In this document: piece after piece, positions 56,371-64,000 of the stretch
Position numbering within the stretch: the first letter of the stretch is position 1
Layout of the letters: the number at the start of each line of letters is the position of its first letter
Source of the DNA: Nocardia vulneris
GTDB taxonomy: Bacteria > Actinomycetota > Actinomycetes > Mycobacteriales > Mycobacteriaceae
Length of the DNA stretch: 64,000 bases
NCBI RefSeq assembly: GCF_001613425.1
Contig: NZ_BDCI01000013.1
Span: forward strand, 124,001-188,000
Reading direction: 5' to 3'
Made by a program: the position numbers and the translations under genes
The notes under the pieces: model-generated
What the model saw: only the letters and a program-made list of their open reading frames with translations
Database searches by the model: none
What the model was told of the DNA's origin: nothing

Positions 56371-59300
56371 TGTTCGACCACAACCGATCGAAGTGATGAA
56401 AGGCCAGCTCGGTACCGAAAGCTTCGATGTTGTCGCGCACGTTCACGATCAAGACCTCCTCGGAGCCGCCGTTGCCCGGGCCACGTAGACCTCGGCCGAT
56501 CATCTGCTGATACCGGTTGGGACTGAAGGTGGGGCGGGTTACGTACACCGCCCCCACCCGGGGCGCATCGAATCCTTGTGACAACACGTTGTAGTTGGTC
56601 AGGACTCTGATGTCCTTTGCTTTGAAGCGCTCTATCAGTCTGCGCCGTTCGCTGACAGGTGTGTGGCCCGCGAGGGCGGCTGCAGGCACGCCGCTGTGGC
56701 ACAGCACGGCGGCGAGCAACTCTGCATGCTGTACAGATGCGGTGAAGACCAGCGCGGTCATGTCCGCCGGCATGCTTTCGAGAGAGTCTAGTATTCGTCG
56801 GTTTCGTTGGTCGTTGGTAGCGACCGCGTTGAGATCGATCCGGTAGTCCGCGAGATGCATCGCGTCCGAATCCGATGTCTGTCGAGACTTTCCCGGCGTC
56901 AATGTCATGCCGTCCAGTTCGAGATGGCGAACTCTCGCCAAGATTCCGCGACGCTGGAGTTCCTGGTGCGGATGCGGACCGAGCACGCCGTCGGTGAGCA
57001 GGTTGGAGTCGTAACGATTGATCAGGGTGAGCGTCTGCTCCTCGTTGTGTCCACGGTAAGGACTGGCTGAAAGCCCGATCAATACTCGATCGCGTTCGCG
57101 TGCACTGCGTTTGAGCCATCGGAACAGCTCAGTGTAGGTCTTGGTGATCGAAGTGTGGGCTTCGTCCACGAGGACGACGTCGGCGTCGGTCAACCACTCG
57201 TGCGACTTCTTCTCGCTGAGCGACAGCAGCTTTCGGTCCGTCGCGACGACCAAGTGGGCACTGTCCTCGGCCGGCGTCGTGTCATTGGAGCCCCAGAGTC
57301 GGCTGATCGTCAGCTTTGCCGCGGGTGGAGCGAGAGCAGACCAGGTGTACGACCAGGTTTCGACTGCTTGTTCGCACAACTCGTCGGACTGCGCGATCCA
57401 GATGATCAACGGCTCGGAGTCGGACTCGCGGATGTGACGAATCAGAGCTTCGACCGCAACCCGGGTTTTGCCGGAACCGGTCGGCAGCGAGATGATCCCT
57501 CGATTTTTGCCGCCAGGCCGTAAGACCTGCAGGAGCTTGTCCACAACCAGCTCTTGGAAGTCGTGCAGTTTCGGAAGCGCGACGGGACCTATGACCTCGA
57601 ACCTGGGCGGTGGTGCAGGCACAGTGCTGCCTGCGAATTCGGGTGCCAAGCCCAAATCCTGGACCGTGCGACGCGCTTGGTACCCGCCTTTGAGTCGCGG
57701 TAGTGAGATGCCCTTTTCCTCGATCGCCGGTGCAAGCCGTTCCAGTAGTCCGGCACCCTTCGAAGCTCGTGCGAGTGCGGCGATATCCTCATCTTCGACT
57801 TTGCGGGATTGCCGAGACTCGATGAGCTCTACAGCGCCGACCGGGACCTCGTTCCGTAAGGCAGAGACGCCTGCCAGCATGATCAGTTTGCGATCTTGGT
57901 CTTCCTCCTTCTGGACTCGATCACGAAGCTGGTTCTTATCGCGACGTTCACCGATATCGATGACCCGCTTCTCGTCTATCGCCGAAAGGCCCAGTCGTAG
58001 TTCAACATTCAGAATGGCGAGCAGGTCGCTGTCGGTTGTGCTGTCGAGGAAGTAGACGACCTTGTCGCCATCACGGACGACACTGCGATCAGTTTGTATC
58101 GCCACAGGCCCGTCGCGCATCGTTACCTCCACCGACAGGTCCGAGCAAGGGAACAGGTCGAAATCGGGGTCGCCCGCCACAACCGCACGTACGCCAGGGA
58201 ACCGATCGACCAGTCGTGTCGCTTCGCCGGAAATGGTCGGGAGCACGGACCGATGAACCAACCCGTGAGCGTCCTCCAAACCCCACCTTCGGATGAGTTC
58301 GGTCATCTGGTCGCGGCTCGTCGCCACCAGTACGGGGTAACCTGCTGCGGTCAGGAGCTTGAAATCGCCTTCGTGGAGCGTCACGTAGGCCTGGTCCGGC
58401 GCGACCAGGGTCTTCTTGGTCCCGATCTCGACGCCGATCTCATCAGGGGCCGGAGCTCCGATACTCGCTGCGAGGCCGTACAACAGGTTCAGCTGTGTCT
58501 GCTGGAGAAACGCCCAGGGACGCAAGAGAATTCGGTGCCAATCGTGCTCCGTGAGTTGCGACCGCAGTCCTAGACTCTTGGCTTGATCGGCGGTTACGTT
58601 CGCTACAGGGAGCAGTTCGTTCGGTAGTCCTGGGATCCGGGCGTAGCAATCTCGCACCGGCATTGCGCCGAAGGCGGTGCTCAGGACGCCATGCTTGGCT
58701 ACCCACCAGACGGCCGGATTGGTGAACGGCATTCGGGGTCCGCCGGTGGAATCCACGATCCAGGGCGCAGACCGACCACGGAGAATCAACTCGCTGAGAC
58801 GCTGCCGTCCCTCGGTCGATAGATCACACATGATGTCCAACCCACGGTATGTATCGCCCAAGGCGATACGGACTTTCGCGGGTTGCACCGCGACACCCGT
58901 GCTTGCTGCCCAGGCCCGGTAGCTTGCCCGGGCAGCGGCCTCCCATTCGTGGTACCACTGCTCGTGATCATCGGGTCGCACGACCTGAGGCTCGCTTGCC
59001 GCGCCGAGCAGCCGAAGCAACGCCAGATCCTTGGCGTGGAACTCGGTATCGATCGTCAATGAAGCGTCACGGCTACCGTCGGCTGGAACAATGACGCCTG
59101 GCAAGAGCACGTCACGCAATGACGTCAGTCGTCGAGCCATCGACCGAACCGGAATCCCACCGCCGCTGAAAGTTTCAGAAAGTGTCTTCGCTGCGATCTG
59201 TCCTGGTAGTCCGCGAGTGAGATTCCACAATTGCTCAACCGCCATCCCGGTGATCGCACCAACCTGCATCCGGGTGATGTGCGCTTTGAGTCGGCCGAGT

Positions 59301-60976
59301 TGATCCATACGGTCTACGCCGAGTATCCGAAGGGCGTCGACAACCGCTTGGTCCTTGGTGACGTCGGGATGGACGAACTGCGCGGTCGGTTCGCTGTCGA
59401 AGTCGGAGACGAAGATCCGCCCTGGGTTGGGCGTTTGGTAGGAACCGTCGGCCGCGAGAACGAATGCCGCGCGCCGCATCTCGGCCGAGTGCTCGCTGGC
59501 ATGCGCATCCACCAGAGCTGCGAGTTGGATCGCTTCCTGTGAACCCGCGACACCTGCGGAAACGGCAAGGGCACGAAGCCATTCGCCGATCGTCCTCGGC
59601 TTCACTGCAGCGAGTGCTGCGAGCCGTTCTACCTTGGCACGCCGCTCCGTGGTTCGATCTGCGGAGCCGTGCAGCCAATCACTCGGCCTGCCCTCCACGG
59701 CTGCCCATCGCGGCTTCCATGTGTTGAATTCCGATGTGATCGTCGGCGGCAGTTTGATCCCGACCGGTCGAAGCAGGCTGCCGTTCATGTCGGGCAGGCA
59801 TTGGACACGAGCGACCGCATTCATGATCGGCTCGTTGATATCGCGGTCCGCCCATGAACGGGACTCGCGCCCGCGCGCGGGCAAGATGTCGAGCACTGAG
59901 CCCGGGTCGGTGGGATCCACCAGCCGATGGAGGTTGGTGCTGACCAGATCTGGCAGCACCGATACCAGAATCTCTCTGTTGTACTCGCCTTCGAGGATGT
60001 CGTGCCTGTCCTCGTTCGTCTTGAACGGTGCGTTGACTATGCCGGACAACGTTGTCTGGGAGTTGGTAGGGAAGAACGACCAAAATGATCCCGGCTTCCC
60101 GCGGTCGCCGTCGGGTACCGCCCAGCTCACTTCGATGGTCTCGCGTCCGGTGATGGCGCCCGCTTCACCGCGTGCCTGCATTGAAGGCTGATGGGTGGTA
60201 CGAAATACCTTCCATCCGATGCGGCTGTTCTCGGAGCTGAGGAAGGCCTGGTCGTGCTCCCAGTCAGCGCGCCAAGTTCGTCGAGCCTCCGAGGTGGCGT
60301 CGTAGAGATCGAGCTGTTCCACCTGCGTGGCAAACAAAAGGAACTCCGGTGGAAACTCCAGAAGTTTGGTGCCGAGCCAGCTTGCGTCTTCCTTCAGCGG
60401 TAGCCGTACGACCGTCGAAGCCCATTCCGTCAGCGACGCCAACACCGGATCTGCTGAAATCAAATCGAACGGATCGAAGGGTGCCCCAATTCGTAGGACC
60501 GGAGTGTGGGGGGCGTTCGGCGAAATAGTCCTGACAAGTTTCTCGCTGAAATCACGATCGAACCGGACCGATCCGGTGCGGCTTATGATCTCGGGGCGGT
60601 CGGAAATCCCCAGAACGGACTTGAAGCCGAGGCCGAAGCGGCCGATCTCTTCATCACGCTTTCTCGACAGGTGAGAGGCCATCAGCGTCTCGATCCCGAT
60701 CATTGTCATCGGCCGCCCCTGGTTCGCGCAGTATAGGTGCTTCGAAGCGAGCACCAGGGCAATACGGCCATGATCGCCGGTCAGGGCATCAGCGGCGTTC
60801 TGTACAAGCTCATGCAGTTGTTTCTTGCCGTAACCTCCGGTTACATTAGAGAGTTCTATTCCGCCATCCTGCTCGATGAGGTTCGGTTTGGCTCGATAGG
60901 CGGCTAGGCATTGCTCTGTTTGCAGCCGTACGTGTGCTGACAGTTCGCTATCGACCCCTGCCCACCCTGTCGTCAT
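56360..60976 (-). CDS. HSP90-like ATPase / SF2 helicase fusion
   Basis: The 1538-residue protein has two enzymatic ends. The N-terminus is a sacsin/HSP90-like GHKL ATPase: N-box LHELVQNAADALTGDHGRI (about residue 52) with the catalytic Glu, and G2 box IGRFGLGFKSVLGIS (about 110). A middle region of about 900 residues has no fold I recognise. The C-terminus is an SF2 helicase: Walker A ISLPTGSGKTRVAVEALI (about 1162), motif II VLVDEAHTSITKT (about 1265), motif III GLSASPYRG, motif VI QMIGRGLRGPG (about 1487). ATG 60976 follows GGGGCGGAGAG; the frame is open back to 61129. First gene of the minus-strand operon. Confidence 0.9.
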   Translation of the reverse strand: MTTGWAGVDSELSAHVRLQTEQCLAAYRAKPNLIEQDGGIELSNVTGGYGKKQLHELVQNAADALTGDHGRIALVLASKHLYCANQGRPMTMIGIETLMASHLSRKRDEEIGRFGLGFKSVLGISDRPEIISRTGSVRFDRDFSEKLVRTISPNAPHTPVLRIGAPFDPFDLISADPVLASLTEWASTVVRLPLKEDASWLGTKLLEFPPEFLLFATQVEQLDLYDATSEARRTWRADWEHDQAFLSSENSRIGWKVFRTTHQPSMQARGEAGAITGRETIEVSWAVPDGDRGKPGSFWSFFPTNSQTTLSGIVNAPFKTNEDRHDILEGEYNREILVSVLPDLVSTNLHRLVDPTDPGSVLDILPARGRESRSWADRDINEPIMNAVARVQCLPDMNGSLLRPVGIKLPPTITSEFNTWKPRWAAVEGRPSDWLHGSADRTTERRAKVERLAALAAVKPRTIGEWLRALAVSAGVAGSQEAIQLAALVDAHASEHSAEMRRAAFVLAADGSYQTPNPGRIFVSDFDSEPTAQFVHPDVTKDQAVVDALRILGVDRMDQLGRLKAHITRMQVGAITGMAVEQLWNLTRGLPGQIAAKTLSETFSGGGIPVRSMARRLTSLRDVLLPGVIVPADGSRDASLTIDTEFHAKDLALLRLLGAASEPQVVRPDDHEQWYHEWEAAARASYRAWAASTGVAVQPAKVRIALGDTYRGLDIMCDLSTEGRQRLSELILRGRSAPWIVDSTGGPRMPFTNPAVWWVAKHGVLSTAFGAMPVRDCYARIPGLPNELLPVANVTADQAKSLGLRSQLTEHDWHRILLRPWAFLQQTQLNLLYGLAASIGAPAPDEIGVEIGTKKTLVAPDQAYVTLHEGDFKLLTAAGYPVLVATSRDQMTELIRRWGLEDAHGLVHRSVLPTISGEATRLVDRFPGVRAVVAGDPDFDLFPCSDLSVEVTMRDGPVAIQTDRSVVRDGDKVVYFLDSTTDSDLLAILNVELRLGLSAIDEKRVIDIGERRDKNQLRDRVQKEEDQDRKLIMLAGVSALRNEVPVGAVELIESRQSRKVEDEDIAALARASKGAGLLERLAPAIEEKGISLPRLKGGYQARRTVQDLGLAPEFAGSTVPAPPPRFEVIGPVALPKLHDFQELVVDKLLQVLRPGGKNRGIISLPTGSGKTRVAVEALIRHIRESDSEPLIIWIAQSDELCEQAVETWSYTWSALAPPAAKLTISRLWGSNDTTPAEDSAHLVVATDRKLLSLSEKKSHEWLTDADVVLVDEAHTSITKTYTELFRWLKRSARERDRVLIGLSASPYRGHNEEQTLTLINRYDSNLLTDGVLGPHPHQELQRRGILARVRHLELDGMTLTPGKSRQTSDSDAMHLADYRIDLNAVATNDQRNRRILDSLESMPADMTALVFTASVQHAELLAAVLCHSGVPAAALAGHTPVSERRRLIERFKAKDIRVLTNYNVLSQGFDAPRVGAVYVTRPTFSPNRYQQMIGRGLRGPGNGGSEEVLIVNVRDNIEAFGTELAFHHFDRLWSNNEH

Positions 60977-61429
60977 CTCTCCGCCCCAAAATTCCGAATC
61001 GTTGCTAAGTCGCCTGCGCCGGTGCTGCTGGCGAGATGTCGGCCAGCGGACTCTCATTGTTACACCATGCTCGAGACGTCGGGCCGGGGGAGATACTGCC
61101 ATGAGGTCCCGACAAGTTCTGGGCGGCAACGTCGTTCATGCCTCAGGGCCGCGCTCGAGTCATGCAAACCGAGTGTTTCAGCGCTACTTCGATATTGTCA
61201 CGTACACACCACAGTTGTATGTCTACTGCGCAAATGACTGACTGGATTCGAGTATCGGTCTAGAATCTTTCGGTGCAGATTCGTGCTGGAGCGGAAAGCT
61301 GGCGGATGTCAGCAGGTATGCCAGGATGTTCGGTATTGCCGAAAGGTCACGGTTTGGCCTAGATCGAGACCTCGTAGGTTGGATCTGTCGGGACGGCTCG
61401 TCCAGTAGCCGCTAGCCGTGCGGACAGAA
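60977..61429. other. Right edge of the defence island
   Basis: This gap contains the probable promoter of the minus-strand operon (TAACAAT read on the minus strand near 61050) and shows the change back to GC-rich DNA at about 61.35-61.43 kb. A 29-codon ORF at 61273-61362 starts with GTG 6 bases after TAGAAT, but it resembles nothing known. I find no integrase, tRNA or flanking direct repeat. Confidence 0.4.
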
Positions 61430-61459
61430 CGACCGGCCGCAGGCTTCTGCGGCCGGTCG
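61430..61459 (-). terminator. Terminator of the Gfo/Idh gene
   Basis: A perfect 13-bp stem (CGACCGGCCGCAG and its complement) with a 4-base loop lies just after the stop of the minus-strand dehydrogenase gene. Confidence 0.8.
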
Positions 61460-61470
61460 GGGGAAGGCTG

Positions 61471-62490
61471 TCAGCGACGGACTTCGGATACCTGCACCGG
61501 CCGTCCTTCGTGTCGAGACAGTTCGCAGGCCTCGGCTACATAGAACGCCTCCAGCGCATCCACTGGACTGCAAGGGTTTTCGAGGTTCCCCGTGGCAACA
61601 CTTACGAACGCGACCAGTTCGTCGGTGTACGCCCGACGGAACCGCTCCATGAATCCTGGATACGCGGGGAAGGAGGAGGGGAGGTAGTCGGGTTCTACCG
61701 AGGTGAGGGGGGCTCGGTCGTCCAAACCGACGATGGCGTTTCCTTTGGCGCCGAGGGCTTCTAGGCGGACGTCGTAGCCTGCGCCGTTGTAGCGGGTGAG
61801 GGAGACGGTGGCGAGGGTGTCGTTGTCCAGATGCAGGACGACTGCGGCGGTGTCTACGTCGTTGGCGGCGGTGAAGAAGGGTTCGCCCTGGTTGGTGCCG
61901 GTGGCGTAGACGGAGACGATTTCGCGGCCGGTCACCCAGCGGATGATGTCGAAGTCGTGGACGCCGCAGTCGCGGAAGATGCCGCCGGAGCGGGGGATGT
62001 AGTCGGCGGGGGGTGGGGTGGGGTCGAGGGTGGTGGCGCGCAGGGTGTGCAGCCAGCCGAGGGAGCCGGACGCGACGGCGTCGCGGGCGGCGCGGTAGGC
62101 GGCGTCGAAACGGCGTTGGAAGCCGATTTGGACTGGGACGGTGGAGGATTCGAGGTGGTTGAGGACGGCGAGGGTGCCTTCGATGTCGGCGGCGACGGGC
62201 TTTTCGCAGAAGACGGGGATGCCGGCGGCTACGGCGCGCAGGATGAGTTCGGGGTGGGAATCGGTGGCGGTGGCGATGACGATGCCGTCGAGGTCGGCGG
62301 CGAACAGGGCGTCGAGGTCGGGGGCGAATTCGACACCGAGCTTGGTGGCGGTGGCGCGGGCCCGGTCGGCGTCGGCGTCGGCTACGACGACGTTGGCGAC
62401 ATTCGGGAGATTCTTGAGGGTTTCGGCGTGCGCGGTGCCGATCCGGCCGGTGCCGGCGAGACCGAGGGTGACGGCTTGATGGGATGACAT
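61471..62490 (-). CDS. Gfo/Idh/MocA-family oxidoreductase (inositol dehydrogenase-like)
   Basis: The 339-residue enzyme has an N-terminal NAD(P)-binding fold (VTLGLAGTGRIGTAHAETLK, VVVADADADRA) and the family motif EKPVAAD with catalytic Lys. The C-terminal substrate domain has SGGIFRDCGVHDFDIIRWVT, where the conserved D..HD.D sequence supplies the catalytic residues. The pattern fits myo-inositol 2-dehydrogenases. ATG 62490 follows AGGAGGAGAG; the open frame to 62817 lies inside the regulator gene. With the LacI regulator and the IolE-like gene it suggests inositol or related polyol use. Confidence 0.92.
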   Translation of the reverse strand: MSSHQAVTLGLAGTGRIGTAHAETLKNLPNVANVVVADADADRARATATKLGVEFAPDLDALFAADLDGIVIATATDSHPELILRAVAAGIPVFCEKPVAADIEGTLAVLNHLESSTVPVQIGFQRRFDAAYRAARDAVASGSLGWLHTLRATTLDPTPPPADYIPRSGGIFRDCGVHDFDIIRWVTGREIVSVYATGTNQGEPFFTAANDVDTAAVVLHLDNDTLATVSLTRYNGAGYDVRLEALGAKGNAIVGLDDRAPLTSVEPDYLPSSFPAYPGFMERFRRAYTDELVAFVSVATGNLENPCSPVDALEAFYVAEACELSRHEGRPVQVSEVRR

Positions 62491-62539
62491 CGGCTCTCCT
62501 CCTGAGAACGTGCGGAACTGCCTTGTGGGCAGCGAGAAT

Positions 62540-63544
62540 TCAGTTGCTGGGGGCGCCGGTCGTCGCGCGGACGACGAGCGAGGGCTGCAGGCGGCGACGG
62601 ACCGGCTCGGTGCGGTCGTCGCGTAGCCGTTCGACGAGCGCTTCGATGGCGAGACGGCCCATCTGGATGCGCGGCTGATCGATGGTGGTGAGGGAGACGT
62701 GGCGCAGCGCGGCGAGCGAGGTGTTGTCGTAGCCGACGACGGAAACATCGTCGGGCACGCGTAACCCGGCCTCCTCGAGCGCGGACATGGCGCCGACAGC
62801 GTTGAAGTCGTTGCCACACACCAGTGCGGTCGGAAAGCTGTCGCGGGAGAACAGATTCAGCAGTTTTCGGACCGCGGCGATCCCGGCGGCATCGGTGTGT
62901 TCGCTGGGGATCACCATCGGCTCGAGGCCGTGCCGTTCCATCGCGGCACGGTAGCCCTTGCGGCGCGGCGCCGCGGTGAACGCGCCGCCGCCGTCGAGGT
63001 GCACGATCCGTCGATGCCCCAGGGAGACAAGGTGATCCACGGCCAAGGCGGCGCCGACTTCGCCGTCGTCGTTGACCGTGTCGACATCGGGAATGGCCGA
63101 ACTGCGGGACACCAGAACCAGCGGAGCCTGTTGTGCCGCATCGCGAATGGCGGCGGCGGGCAGGATCGGTGAGAGCAAGATGATGCCGCCCGGACGGAAC
63201 GCGAGCAGGCTCTCCAGCGCGGTGCGTTCCCGGGCGGCGCTGCGCCGGCCGGTGTTGAGGATGAGTTCGAGGCCGGATTCCTGTGCAGCGGTGTCCATTC
63301 CCTCGACGACATCGGCGAAGAACGCGTTGCGCAGGTCGGAGACCATGACGCCGACGATGTTCGAGGTCCGGCTGGCCAGCGAGCGGGCCATGATGTGTGG
63401 TTGGTAGCCGAGATCTTTCGCGGCTTCCAGCACGGCACGGCGCCGATGTTCGCTCACCTTGGGGGAGTTGCGCATGACCAGCGACACGAGCGCCCGGGAG
63501 ACGCCGGCGCGCTCGGCGACATCCTCCATGGTCGGCCGTGCCAT
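62540..63544 (-). CDS. LacI-family transcriptional regulator
   Basis: The 334-residue repressor has an N-terminal helix-turn-helix (MEDVAERAGVSRALVSLVMR) and hinge (YQPHIMARSLASRTSNIVGV), then a periplasmic-binding-like effector domain (DLRNAFFADVVEGM, LVCGNDFNAVGAMSALEEAG, VSVVGYDNTSLAA, LTTIDQP). ATG 63544 is preceded by GGAGG; an upstream in-frame ATG at 63613 lacks such support. It probably binds the nearby palindromes and controls itself, the dehydrogenase and the divergent IolE-like operon. The effector is likely an inositol-type polyol; inferred. Confidence 0.94.
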   Translation of the reverse strand: MARPTMEDVAERAGVSRALVSLVMRNSPKVSEHRRRAVLEAAKDLGYQPHIMARSLASRTSNIVGVMVSDLRNAFFADVVEGMDTAAQESGLELILNTGRRSAARERTALESLLAFRPGGIILLSPILPAAAIRDAAQQAPLVLVSRSSAIPDVDTVNDDGEVGAALAVDHLVSLGHRRIVHLDGGGAFTAAPRRKGYRAAMERHGLEPMVIPSEHTDAAGIAAVRKLLNLFSRDSFPTALVCGNDFNAVGAMSALEEAGLRVPDDVSVVGYDNTSLAALRHVSLTTIDQPRIQMGRLAIEALVERLRDDRTEPVRRRLQPSLVVRATTGAPSN

Positions 63545-63595
63545 GTCGCCTCCGTTGCCCGTTCGATGATGTGTGCAGTGTCGGACGTTACAAGG

Positions 63596-63625
63596 TTGGA
63601 GCGCGCTAATCAATAGAGCGCTCTA
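63596..63625. promoter_or_regulatory. Operator pair upstream of the LacI gene
   Basis: TAGAGCGCTCTA (63614-63625) is a perfect palindrome; TTGGAGCGCGCTAA (63596-63609) is a degenerate relative about 17 bases away centre to centre. Both share the GAGCGCTC core of the second operator pair and lie in the promoter zone of the regulator gene, which fits autoregulation. Confidence 0.7.
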
Positions 63626-63719
63626 ATCGGACTATCTGCGCGATGCGGTTTCTGATCGTTTCGCCTGATCGGCCACGTATTACCAGGTAGTAGCGATATT
63701 CTGGCCAACGGGCACCCTC

Positions 63720-63748
63720 TTGACACACTATGACCCACGTTACATAGT
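63720..63748 (+). promoter_or_regulatory. Promoter of the IolE-like gene
   Basis: TTGACA at 63720-63725 is a consensus -35 box; CATAGT at 63743-63748 is a -10 box at a 17-base spacing. The -10 box touches the first base of the left operator, so repressor binding would block it. Confidence 0.65.
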
Positions 63749-63779
63749 TGGAGCGCTCCAATCGTTTGGAGCGCTCCAA
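63748..63779. promoter_or_regulatory. Tandem LacI-type operators
   Basis: TTGGAGCGCTCCAA occurs twice as a perfect palindrome (63748-63761 and 63766-63779), centres 18 bases apart, directly after the -10 box of the plus-strand promoter. The central CG and 14-base symmetry are typical of LacI-family sites. They probably bind the adjacent regulator cooperatively. Confidence 0.8.
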
Positions 63780-63807
63780 CTCGACATCGAAGGTCGGAGA
63801 AGTCCTG

Positions 63808-64000
63808 ATGACCGAACCGCTCTACCCGCTGCGCATCGCGGCCGCACCAATCTCCTGGGGAGTCTGCGAGGTTCCCGGCTGGGGGCACGTGCTCGACGCG
63901 CGCACCGTCCTCGCGGAAATGGCCGCCCTCGGCCTGACCGCCACCGAACTCGGCCCGCCCGGATATCTGCCCCGCGACCCGGACGAACTGCGGTCGCTGC
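63808..64000 (+). CDS. IolE/inosose dehydratase-like TIM-barrel protein (5' part)
   Basis: The first 64 codons are present; the rest lies beyond the window. The start MTEPLYPLRIAAAPISWGVC, followed by EVPGWGH, then VLAEMAALGLTATELGPPGYLP, matches the N-terminus of IolE/MocC-type sugar-phosphate isomerase-fold proteins. IolE dehydrates 2-keto-myo-inositol, the product of the dehydrogenase encoded nearby. The ATG at 63808 follows CGGAGAAG. It is controlled by the tandem operators upstream. Confidence 0.8.
   Translation, partial: MTEPLYPLRIAAAPISWGVCEVPGWGHVLDARTVLAEMAALGLTATELGPPGYLPRDPDELRSL

Larger units (their letters stand above)
41638..61129. other. Composite methylation-associated defence island (DISARM-like plus MORC-Z1)
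   Basis: Eight large genes in two convergent operons occupy this segment, which has visibly lower GC and a different codon choice from the DNA on both sides. Plus wing: MORC-like ATPase, Z1 protein, C5-methyltransferase. Minus wing: HSP90-ATPase/helicase, UvrD-like, DrmA, DrmB, RelE-UvrD. Nearly all junctions within a wing overlap or are a few bases apart. No integrase, transposase or flanking direct repeat was found. Confidence 0.8.

Noticed and set aside
41638..61129. Standard class 2 DISARM
   Set aside because: The PLD protein DrmC is absent and no DrmE is recognisable, while the MORC-Z1 pair and two UvrD-like helicases are extra.
41566..61470. Island borders as att sites of an integrative element
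   Set aside because: I found no direct repeats between the two edges, no tRNA gene and no integrase or transposase.

Overview
The window looks like chromosomal DNA from a high-GC mycolic-acid actinobacterium, most likely Nocardia or a close relative. Supporting signs are the strong G/C bias at third codon positions, the many GTG/TTG starts, and many leaderless genes whose TANNNT box lies 6-8 bases before the start codon. A KstR-type operator, an F420-dependent PPOX enzyme and a stretch syntenic with Mycobacterium tuberculosis Rv3001c-Rv3010c (ilvC-ilvN-ilvB-cfp6-doxX-lppZ-gatB-pfkA) point the same way.

Layout. 0-4.2 kb: an SRPBCC gene under a KstR-like operator, a 15-nt minisatellite, and a coupled secreted PLA2-like / membrane alpha/beta-hydrolase pair. 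4.3-20.2 kb: an envelope-signalling block with two NarL-type two-component systems, three transmembrane Ser/Thr kinases, two beta-lactamase-fold lipoproteins and a MacB-like ABC exporter. The second and third kinases share a four-cysteine extracellular domain and flank one of the lipoproteins. 20.3-36.2 kb: core metabolism, with pfkA, gatB, the LppZ-like lipoprotein, DoxX, ilvD, a PH-domain protein and ilvBNC. The ilvB leader carries a clear peptide-coding attenuator. Between pfkA and gatB sit a tandem-duplicated RHH-like protein, two tandem DUF6545-like membrane proteins and a lipoprotein esterase. 36.3-41.6 kb: a small secreted protein, a Na+/H+ antiporter, an F420-type enzyme, and a MoxR/VWA pair with a tandem partial duplication of the VWA 5' end.

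41.6-61.1 kb is the accessory highlight: an island of visibly lower GC with eight large genes in two convergent operons. The plus-strand wing encodes a MORC/MutL-like GHKL ATPase, a Z1-domain helicase-like ATPase and a C5-cytosine methyltransferase. The minus-strand wing encodes a giant HSP90-like-ATPase/SF2 helicase fusion, a UvrD-like helicase, DrmA, DrmB (DUF1998) and a second UvrD-like helicase with a RelE-like N-terminus. It has the DrmA, DrmB and cytosine methylase of class 2 DISARM, but the PLD protein DrmC is absent and I recognise no DrmE. It also carries the MORC-Z1 pair known from other R-M-like operons. No nuclease is recognisable in any of the eight proteins. I read it as a composite, methylation-associated anti-phage system that does not fit a described type.

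61.4-64 kb returns to core-like DNA: an inositol/sugar catabolic locus with a Gfo/Idh dehydrogenase, a LacI regulator, an array of four operator palindromes over a strong promoter, and the start of an IolE-like gene cut by the window end.
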